Assembly (NCBI GenBank): GCA_020248865.1
Contig: JADCGS010000034.1
Span: forward strand, 62,001-126,000
Direction of reading: 5' to 3'
Length of the DNA stretch: 64,000 nucleotides
From: Burkholderiales bacterium
GTDB taxonomy: Bacteria > Pseudomonadota > Gammaproteobacteria > Burkholderiales > Burkholderiaceae_F
The position numbers and the translations under genes were made by a program. Below are positions 1 through 8,203 of this stretch, piece after piece (position 1 is the stretch's first letter; each line of letters opens with the position of its first letter). A model generated the notes under the pieces. It did no database searches and was not told where the DNA came from. It saw only the letters and a list, made by a program, of their open reading frames with translations.

Positions 1-456
1 TCGGCCGAGCAGGCCGCCGCCGAGGAGGAACTGCTGTCGCGGCTGGTGGCGCTGAACGCCGAGCGCGCGGCCGAGGAGGCGCGCGGCCTGATCCGCTGGC
101 TGCGGCCCGAGTTTCAGGCGGCCACGCCGCAGCCGGCCGAGCAGACGGAAATCGACGTCGAGACCCGTGCGGACACCGCCGCGCAAGGCGAAGCGGGCAA
201 CGCGGGCGGCACGCACGGCGCCGGGCCGGCAATGCCGAAGCGCGCGCCGTGGCCGGCCACGCTGCCCGAGCAGATTCGCGTGGTGGCCGAGACGATCACC
301 GCCGCGCCCGGTCCGCTCGACCTGGAGCAGCTCGCCGCCCACTTCACCGGCCGCGGCCCGTGGAAGAAGCGCCTGCCCGACATCGTCGATTCGCTCGCCG
401 CGCTGGGCCGCGTGAAGGCCGAGCGGGTGGGCGAGCGCCTCGTCTGGCGGGGGTGA
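1..456 (+). CDS. C-terminal end of a probable DNA methyltransferase (partial)
   Basis: The reading frame is open from the first base of the window and stops at 456, so only about the last 151 residues are present. The segment has a charged helical stretch (ALNAERAAEEARGLIRWLRP), a variable linker rich in Ala, Thr and Gly, and a winged-helix-like tail (LDLEQLAAHFTGRGPWKKR and onward). From memory this resembles the extreme C-terminus of class I SAM-dependent DNA methyltransferases of the Eco57I/COG1002 type found in betaproteobacteria. No catalytic motif is visible because it would lie upstream of the window. The gene converges on dhaK. The family assignment is tentative; that the stretch is coding is much surer from its codon bias. 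Confidence 0.5.
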   Translation, partial: SAEQAAAEEELLSRLVALNAERAAEEARGLIRWLRPEFQAATPQPAEQTEIDVETRADTAAQGEAGNAGGTHGAGPAMPKRAPWPATLPEQIRVVAETITAAPGPLDLEQLAAHFTGRGPWKKRLPDIVDSLAALGRVKAERVGERLVWRG

Positions 457-490
457 CGGCCGAGGTCCAGCGACCGCCGCTGCGCAAGGC

Positions 491-508
491 GGCGCCCCTG
501 CGGGCGCC
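491..508. terminator. Possible hairpin terminator between convergent genes
   Basis: A perfect 7-bp stem (GGCGCCC / GGGCGCC, loop CTGC) overlaps the dhaK stop codon and lies 35 nt beyond the stop of the convergent gene. There is no T-run on either side, so intrinsic termination is unproven. Confidence 0.35.
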
Positions 509-1497
509 TACGCCGCCCAGCGCAGCGCCGGCGTATGGACGGGCGCGTCCCACAGCGACTTCAGTTCGTCGTCCAGCAGCGTCACGGTCAGCGACGCACC
601 GGCCATTTCGAGCGAGGTGGTGTAGTTGCCCACCAGCGAGCGCGCGATCGTCAGGCCGTCGGTCTGCAGCCGCTCGGCGGCGCGCTGATACAGCAGGTAC
701 AGCTCCATCAGCGGCGTGCCGCCGAAGCCGTTCACGTGCAGCAGCACCTGGCGGCCGCGCGCCGGCTTCAGGTCGGTGAGGATCGGGTCCATCAGGTCCT
801 TGACGATGGCGTCGGCGGGCTTGAACTTTTCCCGGCGACGGCCCGGCTCGCCATGGATGCCCACGCCCATTTCGATGTCGTCGGGTCCGATGTCGAAGGT
901 CGGCCGCCCGGCGGCCGGCACGGTGCAACTGGTGAAGGCCACGCCCATCGATGCCGTGTTCTGGTTCACGCGGTCGCCCAGTGCCTTGCATTGCGCGAGG
1001 CTGGCACCCTGCTCGGCGGCCGCACCGACGGCCTTCTCGACGATCAGCGTGCCCGCCACGCCGCGGCGGCCGGTGGTGTAGGTGGAGTTTTCCACCGCCA
1101 CGTCGTCGTTGACCAGCACGGTTTCGCTTTCGAGTTCGAGCATCTCGGCCGCCAGTTCGAAGTTCATCCGGTCGCCGCTGTAGTTCTTGACGATGAACAG
1201 CACGCCCTGGCCGCCGTCGACCGCCTGCGCGGCGGCGAGCATCTGGTCCGGGGTCGGTGAGGTGAAGACCTGACCCGGACAGGCGGCATCCAGCATGCCC
1301 TGGCCGACAAAGCCCGCGTGCAGCGGTTCGTGGCCCGAGCCGCCGCCGGAGATCAGGGCCACCTTGCCGGGCCGGGTCTGCCGGCGTGCCACGAAGGTTG
1401 GCTCGAACTCGACGCGCAGCAGTTGCTCATGCGCCTGCACCAGGCCGGTCAGGGCCTCGCGCAGCAGGCTGTCGGTGTGGTTGAAGAACTTTTTCAT
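508..1497 (-). CDS. dhaK: Dihydroxyacetone kinase, DhaK subunit
   Basis: Substrate-binding subunit of a two-subunit dihydroxyacetone-type kinase, 329 residues, the usual DhaK length. The glycine-rich motif GGGSGHEPLHAGF near residues 51-63 and the GIHGEPG motif near residue 215, which carries the histidine that binds the keto substrate covalently, are both intact. In the family, DhaK presents the ketone to DhaL for phosphorylation. It is the last gene of the operon, 18 nt behind dhaL, with a GGAGAG ribosome site before its ATG. The operon starts with a LacI regulator and encodes a sugar/polyol ABC importer. No dhaM (phosphotransferase donor) is visible, so either an ATP-using kinase or a distant DhaM is implied. 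The true substrate could be dihydroxyacetone or a tetrulose such as erythrulose. Confidence 0.93.
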   Translation of the reverse strand: MKKFFNHTDSLLREALTGLVQAHEQLLRVEFEPTFVARRQTRPGKVALISGGGSGHEPLHAGFVGQGMLDAACPGQVFTSPTPDQMLAAAQAVDGGQGVLFIVKNYSGDRMNFELAAEMLELESETVLVNDDVAVENSTYTTGRRGVAGTLIVEKAVGAAAEQGASLAQCKALGDRVNQNTASMGVAFTSCTVPAAGRPTFDIGPDDIEMGVGIHGEPGRRREKFKPADAIVKDLMDPILTDLKPARGRQVLLHVNGFGGTPLMELYLLYQRAAERLQTDGLTIARSLVGNYTTSLEMAGASLTVTLLDDELKSLWDAPVHTPALRWAA

Positions 1498-1515
1498 CGC
1501 GGCTCTCCGGCAAGG

Positions 1516-2145
1516 TCAACGTGAAGTGAGCAGGTCGCACACGGCGTGAATGGCGACCTGGCAGGTCTTGGAACCCGGATCGATGTGACCGATGGCCCGC
1601 TCGCCCAGGAAGTGGGCGCGGCCCTTGGTGGCGATCATGTCGCGCGTGACCAGCATGCCGCGCTCGGCCTCGGCCTTGACTTGTCGGCACAGCGACTCGA
1701 GCGCCACGTGCTCGCGGGTCAGCCGCTGCAGCAGGACGGCCACCGGGATCAGCACGTCGAGCATGGTCTTTTCGCCGAGGCCCGCCTTGCCGCGCTGGGC
1801 GATTGCCTCGACCCCGGCGGCAAAGGCGCGCGCGAAGCTCTCGGCGTCGACGGTGGCCGCGCCGGCGATCGATTTGCCCAGCGCGAGGAAGAAGCTCGCC
1901 AGCAGCGGCCCCGATGCCCCGCCGATCGTGGACATCAGCTTCATGCCGATCTGCCGGCAGGCGGCATCGGGCGTCAGGGGCAGCAATTCGGGCGAAAGAG
2001 CGAGCAGCACGTCGCAGCCGCGCTTGACGTTGATGAAGTGATCGCCGTCGCCGATTGCGCGGTCGAGCGACTCGATATCGCTTTCGCTGGCCAGCAGCGC
2101 CTGGCGCACGGCGGCGATGCAGTCGACGATCAAGGCACTGTTCAT
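1516..2145 (-). CDS. dhaL: Dihydroxyacetone kinase, DhaL subunit
   Basis: Nucleotide-binding subunit of the kinase, 209 residues. The aspartate cluster that holds ADP and magnesium is visible as AIGDGDHFINVKRG near residues 29-42. The usual family motif is GDGDHG, so a phenylalanine replaces the glycine here. The GGASGPLLASFF loop near residue 80 and the GEKTMLDVLIPV segment are normal. The ATG at 2145 is chosen over an upstream in-frame one because a GGAGG-type ribosome site sits 7-8 nt before it. The gene lies directly before dhaK and behind the ABC transporter genes, so the imported substrate is probably phosphorylated by this pair. Confidence 0.92.
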   Translation of the reverse strand: MNSALIVDCIAAVRQALLASESDIESLDRAIGDGDHFINVKRGCDVLLALSPELLPLTPDAACRQIGMKLMSTIGGASGPLLASFFLALGKSIAGAATVDAESFARAFAAGVEAIAQRGKAGLGEKTMLDVLIPVAVLLQRLTREHVALESLCRQVKAEAERGMLVTRDMIATKGRAHFLGERAIGHIDPGSKTCQVAIHAVCDLLTSR

Positions 2146-2287
2146 CGCGGTCTCCTCCGGGGCTGTGGACAAGGTGCTGCGCAACCGGATCGCGCGCCGG
2201 CGTCGCTCGCCCTATCGCGGGGCACGGGTCCGCCGCTCGACACGATCCCAGCGCGCTCGCGACGACTGTTCATATCGCTCCTGCGCT

Positions 2288-3313
2288 TCAACCGGGCACC
2301 CGCGTGCCGTCGGCGGCGAAGTACAGCGGCCGCAGCACCTCGATCGCCACCGCGTCGTCGACCGCCAGCGGCGCTGCCGGGTCGGTCAGTGTCACGAGCT
2401 CGAGTTCGCTGCCGTCCAGGCGCACGTGCAGGTGGTTCTGGTCGCCCAGATGCTCGATCCAGCGCACCCGGCCACGTGCCTGGCCGCCGGTGCCGTTGCG
2501 GTGCAGGCGGATGTGCTCGGTGCGCGCGCCGATGTGGGCTGCCTCCGCCGGGGCCGGACAGGCCGGAAGAGCCGAGCGCGGCAGTACGTTGATCCGCGGG
2601 CTGCCGAGCCGGGTGGCAACGTAGACGCTGGCCGGATTCTCGTAGACCTCGCGCGGCGAACCGAGCTGCACGAGGCGGCCCTGTTGCAGCACGCCGATGC
2701 GGGTGGCCAGCGTCATGGCTTCGGTCTGGTCGTGCGTGACGTACAGCAGGGTCGATCCGAGTTCGCTCTGGATGCGCTTCAGCTCGGTCCGCAGCTCGGC
2801 GCGCAGCTTTGCATCGAGCGAGGACAGCGGTTCGTCCATGAGGGCGACGGCCGGTTGGCGCACCAGCGCGCGGCCGATCGACACGCGCTGCATCTGCCCG
2901 CCGGAGAGCTGGGTGGCGCGGTTGGCGAGCTTGTCCTCGATGTGCAGCATGGCGGCGATTTCGCGTACCCGTGCGTCGATCCGCGGCTGCGGCCAGCGGC
3001 GCGCCGGCGAGCGCAGCGGGAACGCGAGGTTGTCGTACACGGACAGGTGTGGATACAGCGAGTACTGCTGAAACACGAAGGTCACGTCGCGCGCGGCCGG
3101 CGGCTCCAGGGTGACGTCATGACCGCCAATGTGGATGCGCCCCGCGTCGGCGCGCTCCAGGCCCGCCAGCAAACGCAGGGTGGTGGTCTTGCCGGCGCCG
3201 GTCGGGCCGAGCAGGACGATGAATTCGCCGTCGGCGGCGGCGAGGCGCAGCTCGTCCACGGCCACCGTCGTGCCGTAGCGCCGGGTCACCCCGTCGAGGC
3301 GAAAGTCAGCCAA
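2288..3313 (-). CDS. Sugar/polyol ABC importer ATPase (second subunit)
   Basis: MalK/UgpC-type ATPase of a carbohydrate importer, about 341 residues. Walker A GPTGAGKTT is near residue 38, the Q-loop is FVFQQYSLYPH, the ABC signature is LSGGQMQR, and Walker B (ALMDEPLSSLDAK) and the H-loop (VTHDQTEAM) are intact. A C-terminal regulatory-type domain follows. No ATG fits well; the TTG at 3313 is chosen because the family sequence starts there (ADFRLDGVTRRYG) and it overlaps the end of the preceding ATPase gene by 8 nt, implying coupled translation. Together the two non-identical ATPases probably make a heterodimer. Start choice is the least certain point. Confidence 0.88.
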   Translation of the reverse strand: MADFRLDGVTRRYGTTVAVDELRLAAADGEFIVLLGPTGAGKTTTLRLLAGLERADAGRIHIGGHDVTLEPPAARDVTFVFQQYSLYPHLSVYDNLAFPLRSPARRWPQPRIDARVREIAAMLHIEDKLANRATQLSGGQMQRVSIGRALVRQPAVALMDEPLSSLDAKLRAELRTELKRIQSELGSTLLYVTHDQTEAMTLATRIGVLQQGRLVQLGSPREVYENPASVYVATRLGSPRINVLPRSALPACPAPAEAAHIGARTEHIRLHRNGTGGQARGRVRWIEHLGDQNHLHVRLDGSELELVTLTDPAAPLAVDDAVAIEVLRPLYFAADGTRVPG

Positions 3314-4385
3314 GCCCGGTCCCCCAGCGCAGCGCGCGGCCGTCGCTGCCGGCAAACAGCGTGAGCCGGTCGGCCGCCAAGTGCAGCCCGAAAGCATCGC
3401 CGACGTGCGCCGCCAGGCTGGCGGGCGTACGCGCCTTGATCGGGGTTCCGTCGGGCAGGGTCAGCGCGACGATCTGCGTGGTGCCGAGGTACTCGACGCC
3501 ATACACCCGCGCCCGCGGAACCGGCCCCTCGGCTGCGCCAAGGCGGACGTGCTCGGGTCGCACGCCCAGGATCAGCTCGCCGCGATCGGTCGGCGCCGGC
3601 GGCAGGTCCAGAGCCGCACCGCCGACGAGCAGGCGCCCTGCCGCGTCGCGTACGCAGGGCAGGAAGTTCATGGACGGCGAACCGATGAACTCGGCAACGT
3701 ACATCGACGCCGGGCGGTCGTAGATCTCCTGCGGGGGGGCAAGCTGCTCGATCACGCCGTGGTTCATCACCGCGATCGTGTCGGCCATCGCCATCGCCTC
3801 GGACTGGTCGTGGGTCACGTAGACGGTGGTGGCGTGCAGCCGGTCGTGCAGCGCGCGCAGCTCGCCGCACATCGTGTGGCGGAACTCGGCGTCGAGCGCG
3901 CCGAGCGGCTCGTCCATCATGAACGCCTTGGGGCGCCGCACGATCGCCCGACCCAGCGCCACACGCTGCCGGTCGCCGGAAGACAGGCCCGCGACCGGCA
4001 GGTCCAGCAGGTGGTCGATGCGCAGCACGCGCGCCGCCTCGGCGACCCGTTGCGCGATCTCGGCGCGTGCCACCCCTTGCGCGCGCAGCGGGAAGGCGAT
4101 GTTGGCCCGCACGTTCATGTGCGGGTAGAGCGCAAACAACTGGAACACGAAGGCGATGTCGCGTTCGGCTGCCCTGCGCATGGTCACGTCCTCGCCGCCG
4201 AGCAGGATGCGGCCGGCCGAGGGCAGCTCCAGCCCCGCGATCATGCGCATCGTCGTCGTCTTGCCGCAGCCCGAGGGGCCCAGCAGGCAGAAGAACTCGC
4301 CGTCGCGCACGGTGAAGCTGGAGTCGCGCACGGCGACGAAGTCGCCGAATCGCTTGGCCAGGTGCTCGACACGGATCTCGGCCAT
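3306..4385 (-). CDS. Sugar/polyol ABC importer ATPase (first subunit)
   Basis: MalK-type ATPase, 359 residues from the ATG at 4385 (AEIRVEHLAKRFGDF). Walker A is GPSGCGKTT, Walker B is AFMMDEPLGALDAE and the switch histidine is in VTHDQSEAM. The signature motif reads LSSGDRQR instead of the canonical LSGGQ, unlike its partner encoded just downstream, so one of the two composite ATP sites may be degenerate. A C-terminal TOBE-like region follows (GELILGVRPEHVRLG). The ribosome site is weak. It lies 83 nt behind the small membrane protein gene of the same operon. Operons with two ATPases, two permeases and a small membrane protein recall glycerol/polyol transporters of the rhizobial GlpSTPQUV type; this is an analogy, not proof of substrate. 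Confidence 0.88.
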   Translation of the reverse strand: MAEIRVEHLAKRFGDFVAVRDSSFTVRDGEFFCLLGPSGCGKTTTMRMIAGLELPSAGRILLGGEDVTMRRAAERDIAFVFQLFALYPHMNVRANIAFPLRAQGVARAEIAQRVAEAARVLRIDHLLDLPVAGLSSGDRQRVALGRAIVRRPKAFMMDEPLGALDAEFRHTMCGELRALHDRLHATTVYVTHDQSEAMAMADTIAVMNHGVIEQLAPPQEIYDRPASMYVAEFIGSPSMNFLPCVRDAAGRLLVGGAALDLPPAPTDRGELILGVRPEHVRLGAAEGPVPRARVYGVEYLGTTQIVALTLPDGTPIKARTPASLAAHVGDAFGLHLAADRLTLFAGSDGRALRWGTGLG

Positions 4386-4468
4386 CGGAATCAGGTCCGG
4401 TAGGCAAGACCGGTGCGCGCCCCGATCGCGCGCCCCCGGGCCGCTGGCGACGAATTCTTCACGCGCCC

Positions 4469-4639
4469 TCAGTCCGGAAACTTGGACACGACCGTGAACA
4501 TGACCACGCCGAACAGCGTGGTGACGAAGGAGTAGGCGTACAGCGTCAGCGAAAACGGCTGCAGCAGCATCAGCACGCCGGTGCCGATCACCACGCTGGC
4601 GGCCAGTTCCCACGGCCCGCGACGCAGCCAGCGCTTCAC
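4469..4639 (-). CDS. Small membrane protein of the ABC importer operon (56 aa)
   Basis: A 56-residue protein starting at a GTG whose first bases overlap the stop codon of the preceding permease gene (GTGA overlap), a strong sign of real, coupled translation. It has a basic start (KRWLRRGPWE) and two hydrophobic segments, roughly residues 12-28 and 32-50, with a short polar end (SKFPD). The position between permeases and ATPases recalls the small membrane component (GlpU, DUF2160 type) of glycerol ABC systems, but this protein is shorter and I cannot assign it to that family with certainty. Its function is unknown; an accessory membrane subunit is the natural guess. Confidence 0.72.
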   Translation of the reverse strand: MKRWLRRGPWELAASVVIGTGVLMLLQPFSLTLYAYSFVTTLFGVVMFTVVSKFPD

Positions 4640-5613
4640 TTGCGCACCGCCCCGAAGGTGATGCCGCGCAGCAGGTGACGGCGCAGCACCACGGTGAAAA
4701 CCAGGATCGGCAGCAGAAACAGGGTCGTGCCCACCGCGACCGCCGGCCAGTCCTGGCCGCCTTCGCCGATGATGATGGGAATGAACGGCGGCGCGGTCTG
4801 GGCTTCGCCGCTGGTGAGCAGCACGGCAAAGGCGTACTCGTTCCAGGCGAAGATCAGGCAGAAGATCGCGGTGGCGACGATGCCGGTGGTGGCCTGCGGC
4901 AGCACCACCTTGAAGAAAGCCTGCAGGCGCGTGTAGCCGTCGATCAGCGCGGCCTCCTCGTACTCGCGCGGGATCTCGTCGATGAACCCCTTGAGCAGCC
5001 AGACGGCGAGCGAGACGTTGACCGCGGTGTAGAGCAGGATCATGCCGAGCCGGGTGTCCGACAGGCCGAGCTCGCGGTACATCAGGTAGATCGGGATCGC
5101 CACCGCGATCGGCGGCATCATGCGGGTGGACAGGATGAAGAACAGCAGGTCGTCCTTCAGCGGCACACGAAAGCGCGAGAACGCATAGGCCGCGGTCACG
5201 CCCAGTGCGACCGACAGCGCAGTCGAACCGAAGGCGATCACCAGCGAGTTGATGAAGCGCGGCATGTAGTTCGAGGGGCCGACCAGCACCATGTTGCCGG
5301 CGCGCGCCTGGCGGTCGCAGACCGTGGCGGCGGGCGGCAGGCTGGCGATGTACTCCTCGGTCTGGCGCGAGCGGGTGTGGAACAGGTTGCAGAAGCCTTC
5401 GGCCGAGGGGGTGAACACCAGCTTCGGCGGGTACGAGATCGAGTCGGGCCCGCTCTTGAACGCGGTAAGAAAGATCCAGGCCAGCGGCACCATCGTCAGC
5501 ACCGCATACAGCGCGACGATCGCGCCGGCGATCCATTGCGCGCGCGCCGACGGCTCGACGACCGAGTGCGCCTGCGTGGTCACCGGACCACCGCGCGCCG
5601 CGCGCTCGAACAT
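4636..5613 (-). CDS. Sugar/polyol ABC importer permease (MalG/UgpE type)
   Basis: Inner-membrane permease of the carbohydrate-uptake family, up to 325 residues and six predicted transmembrane segments. The EAA loop that contacts the ATPase is seen as EEAALIDGYTRLQAFFKVVLP near residues 215-235 (MalG-type spacing of Gly). A periplasmic insertion of about 55 residues follows the first membrane helix (around residues 55-110), longer than in MalG itself. The ATG at 5613 is the first start; a GTG at 5583 is an alternative and neither has a strong ribosome site. Its stop codon overlaps the start of the 56-residue membrane protein. Works with the permease encoded upstream. Confidence 0.9.
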   Translation of the reverse strand: MFERAARGGPVTTQAHSVVEPSARAQWIAGAIVALYAVLTMVPLAWIFLTAFKSGPDSISYPPKLVFTPSAEGFCNLFHTRSRQTEEYIASLPPAATVCDRQARAGNMVLVGPSNYMPRFINSLVIAFGSTALSVALGVTAAYAFSRFRVPLKDDLLFFILSTRMMPPIAVAIPIYLMYRELGLSDTRLGMILLYTAVNVSLAVWLLKGFIDEIPREYEEAALIDGYTRLQAFFKVVLPQATTGIVATAIFCLIFAWNEYAFAVLLTSGEAQTAPPFIPIIIGEGGQDWPAVAVGTTLFLLPILVFTVVLRRHLLRGITFGAVRK

Positions 5614-5716
5614 TCGCCCGTGGGCCGGCCCGGCGGCAACCTGCAGGCTGCTGGCGCCGAGGCGTGCCGCGGCCGAGCCGCAGCGGGGCAGCGGTAGGGC
5701 TGTGGCCGGCAGGCGC

Positions 5717-6661
5717 TCATCGGCTCTTCACCCGGTTCAGCGCTTTCACGTAGATGTTCGCCAGCCCGAAAACGGTCACGAACAGGATGACCGCGAAGGC
5801 CGACGAGTAGCCGGTGCGCCACTTCTCGAACGCTTCGCGCTTGAGGGTGATCGACGCCACTTCGGTGGTCGACCCCGGCCCGCCCGAGGTCAGCAGGTTG
5901 ACCATGTCGAACATCTTGAAGTTCTCGATGCCGCGAAACAGCACGGCCAGCATGATGAAGGGCAGCACCATCGGCAGCGTGATCGACCAGAACTGGCGCC
6001 AGTTCGAGGCGCGATCGACCTCGGCCGCCTCGTAGATGTAGTCCGGAATCGAACGCAGGCCCGCCAGGCAGATCAGCATGACGTACGGCGTCCACATCCA
6101 GGTATCGACGATGACGATCGCCCACGGCGCCAGCCGCACCTCGCCGATCATCGAGAAACTCGAGGGCGGCACGCCCGTGAAGAAGCTCACCGCGTAGTTC
6201 CACAGGCCGATCTGCGGCTGGTACAGAAACGCCCAGAAGTTGCCGACCACTGCCGGCGACAGCATCATGGGAATCAGGATCACCGTCGTCCAGAAGCCGT
6301 GGCCGCGGAACTTGCGGTCGATCAGCCAGGCCAGCGCGAAGCCGATCAGCGTCTGCAGCAGGATGGTCCAGAACAAGAAGTGCGCGGTCGCCTGCATCGC
6401 GTGCCAGACATCCGGGTCGGTCAGGATCGATACATAGTGATCGATGCCGACGCCCACGATCGGCGCGTTGGGGCGATTGGCGCGGTAGTTGGTGAACGAC
6501 AGTCCGATCGTCCAGATCAGCGGAAAGATGTTGATGGCCAGAAGCAGCACCATCGTCGGCGCGATGAACAGCCAGGCGATGGCCCGGTCCGACAGCCCGC
6601 GTACCCGCCGCGCGAGTGTGGGCGGCGTGGCGCGGGCGAGGCGGTCGGCAGGCGATGACAT
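5717..6661 (-). CDS. Sugar/polyol ABC importer permease (MalF/UgpA type)
   Basis: First permease of the importer, 314 residues, six hydrophobic segments. The first begins near residue 28 (AIAWLFIAPTMVLLLAINIF). The EAA-like loop reads EAAEVDRASNWRQFWSITLP near residues 210-230. FTNYRANRP after the first helix is typical of UgpA-type permeases. It is placed between the binding-protein gene and the second permease, on the same strand, separated from the former by 134 nt that hold an inverted repeat. The protein partner is the permease at 4636-5613. Substrate cannot be read from the sequence. Confidence 0.92.
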   Translation of the reverse strand: MSSPADRLARATPPTLARRVRGLSDRAIAWLFIAPTMVLLLAINIFPLIWTIGLSFTNYRANRPNAPIVGVGIDHYVSILTDPDVWHAMQATAHFLFWTILLQTLIGFALAWLIDRKFRGHGFWTTVILIPMMLSPAVVGNFWAFLYQPQIGLWNYAVSFFTGVPPSSFSMIGEVRLAPWAIVIVDTWMWTPYVMLICLAGLRSIPDYIYEAAEVDRASNWRQFWSITLPMVLPFIMLAVLFRGIENFKMFDMVNLLTSGGPGSTTEVASITLKREAFEKWRTGYSSAFAVILFVTVFGLANIYVKALNRVKSR

Positions 6662-6705
6662 CAGGCAGGCGAGGGCATCAGGCAGGCGAGTGCTTGGGAA
6701 CCGCA

Positions 6706-6782
6706 GCGTCGTTCCTGCGCGGGCGCGGCGCCGGCACGTTCGGTGCAGACGTGCGGGCAGCGCGCCGGCGCGGGAACGACGC
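6706..6782. repeat. Long inverted repeat between importer genes
   Basis: Two 15-nt arms (6706-6720 and 6768-6782; core GTCGTTCC / GGAACGAC) pair with one mismatch around a GC-rich centre that has further self-complementarity. It lies between the binding-protein gene and the first permease gene. It looks like a REP-type element. In the transcript it could shield the abundant binding-protein message from decay; that role is inferred. Confidence 0.6.
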
Positions 6783-6795
6783 CGGCGGCTTGCGC

Positions 6796-8145
6796 CTACT
6801 TGATCTTGCCGTCTTCCCGGAACACCTTGCGCCAGTCGGCGATCATTCCGTCGAGCGCCTCCTTTGCGGTGCCCCTGTCGGCCACCACGAAGTCGTGTAC
6901 GCGCTTCTGCATTGCCAGCATCAGTTGCGCGTACGAGGGCTCGGCCCAGAAGTCCTGCACCATGCCCATCGACTCAAGGAATTCGCGGGCAAACGGCGTG
7001 CTCTTGACGAAGCCCGGGTCTTCCAGCACGGCCTTGTGGCACGAATAGCCGCCCAGCGCCCACCACTGCTTCTGCACCTCGGGCGAGGCGAACCACTTGA
7101 TGTACTGCAGCGCCTCGGCGCGATTGGGCGAGTACGACACGACCGAGATGCCCTGGCCGCCCAGTTGCACGCCCTTGCCCTTGGCCGAGGGATTGACGAA
7201 GAAGCCGATGCGGTCGCCGCCGACGTTCGGGTCCTTGTGCAGGCCGGGGAAGAAGGCGAACCAGTTCATCATCATCGCCACCTGCCCCGACTTGAACGCG
7301 TCCAGGCCCTCCTGCATGTAGGCGTTGGTCAGCCCCGGTGGCGTGCAGCACTTGTACAGGGACTTGTAGAACTCCAGTCCCCTGATCGCGTCAGGCGAGT
7401 TGACGAAGCCGTCCATCGCATACGGCCGCTTCGGGTCCTGGTACTGGAAGCCGAACGGATACAGCACGTTGGTCACGCCCATCGTGATGCCCTCGGAGCC
7501 GCGCTCGGTGAAGATGTAGGCACCAAACACCTTCCTGCCGCCGATATTGCGGCCCTGGAAGAACTCGGCCACCTGCTTGAACTCGTCCCAGGTCTTGGGC
7601 GGGGCAATGTCGCGCTTGTAACGCTGCTTGAACTCCGCCCTGACCTCGGGCAGGTTGAACCAGTCCTTGCGATAGGCCCAGCCGACCGCGTCGCCCATCG
7701 CCGGCAGCGCGTAGTAATTCGGCGTCCTCTTCGGCCACTCCGAGTAGCCGGTGACGGTGGCCGGCATGAAGTCGCTCATCTTGATCCCTTCCTTGGCGAA
7801 GAAATCGTTGAGCTTCACGTAATGGCCGCTTTCGGCCGCACCGCCGATCCACTGGCTGTCGCCGATCATCAGGTCGCACAGCCGGCCCTTGGAGTTGAGC
7901 TCGTTGAGCATGCGGTCGGCAAAATTGGGCCAGGGCACGAACTCGAACTTCATGGCCACGCCGGTCTTCTTGGTGAAGTCCTTCGACAGCTCGACCAGCG
8001 CATTGGCCGGGTCCCAGGCGGCCCAGCACAGCGTGAGCGTCTTGCCCGCGCCTTTGGCCTGCGCCAGAGCCGTGCCCGGCGCCAGCAGCGCCAGGGCGGC
8101 GCCGGCAACGGCTGCGGCGACGGTGTGTTTCAGGTTCAACTTCAT
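6796..8145 (-). CDS. ABC importer periplasmic sugar/polyol-binding protein
   Basis: Extracellular solute-binding protein of the UgpB/MalE type (COG1653), 449 residues. A signal peptide covers about residues 1-30 (KLNLKHTVAAAVAGAALALL, cleavage near ALAQA). Family landmarks include LCWAAWDPANALVEL after the signal, DLMIGDSQW, a hinge-region YALPAMGDAVGWAYRKDW and the C-terminal SPEVQKQWWALGG. The ATG at 8145 is chosen over an earlier in-frame one because AAGGAG stands 7 nt before it. It lies 58 nt behind the LacI-type regulator in the same direction and leads the transport genes. Ligand is likely a sugar or polyol whose metabolism goes through DhaKL. Confidence 0.93.
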   Translation of the reverse strand: MKLNLKHTVAAAVAGAALALLAPGTALAQAKGAGKTLTLCWAAWDPANALVELSKDFTKKTGVAMKFEFVPWPNFADRMLNELNSKGRLCDLMIGDSQWIGGAAESGHYVKLNDFFAKEGIKMSDFMPATVTGYSEWPKRTPNYYALPAMGDAVGWAYRKDWFNLPEVRAEFKQRYKRDIAPPKTWDEFKQVAEFFQGRNIGGRKVFGAYIFTERGSEGITMGVTNVLYPFGFQYQDPKRPYAMDGFVNSPDAIRGLEFYKSLYKCCTPPGLTNAYMQEGLDAFKSGQVAMMMNWFAFFPGLHKDPNVGGDRIGFFVNPSAKGKGVQLGGQGISVVSYSPNRAEALQYIKWFASPEVQKQWWALGGYSCHKAVLEDPGFVKSTPFAREFLESMGMVQDFWAEPSYAQLMLAMQKRVHDFVVADRGTAKEALDGMIADWRKVFREDGKIK

Positions 8146-8203
8146 CGTGCATCTCCTTGTCGTGAAGTAAGCCAAGTGGCAGCGGGGTCGAACGCTCTTG
8201 CGG

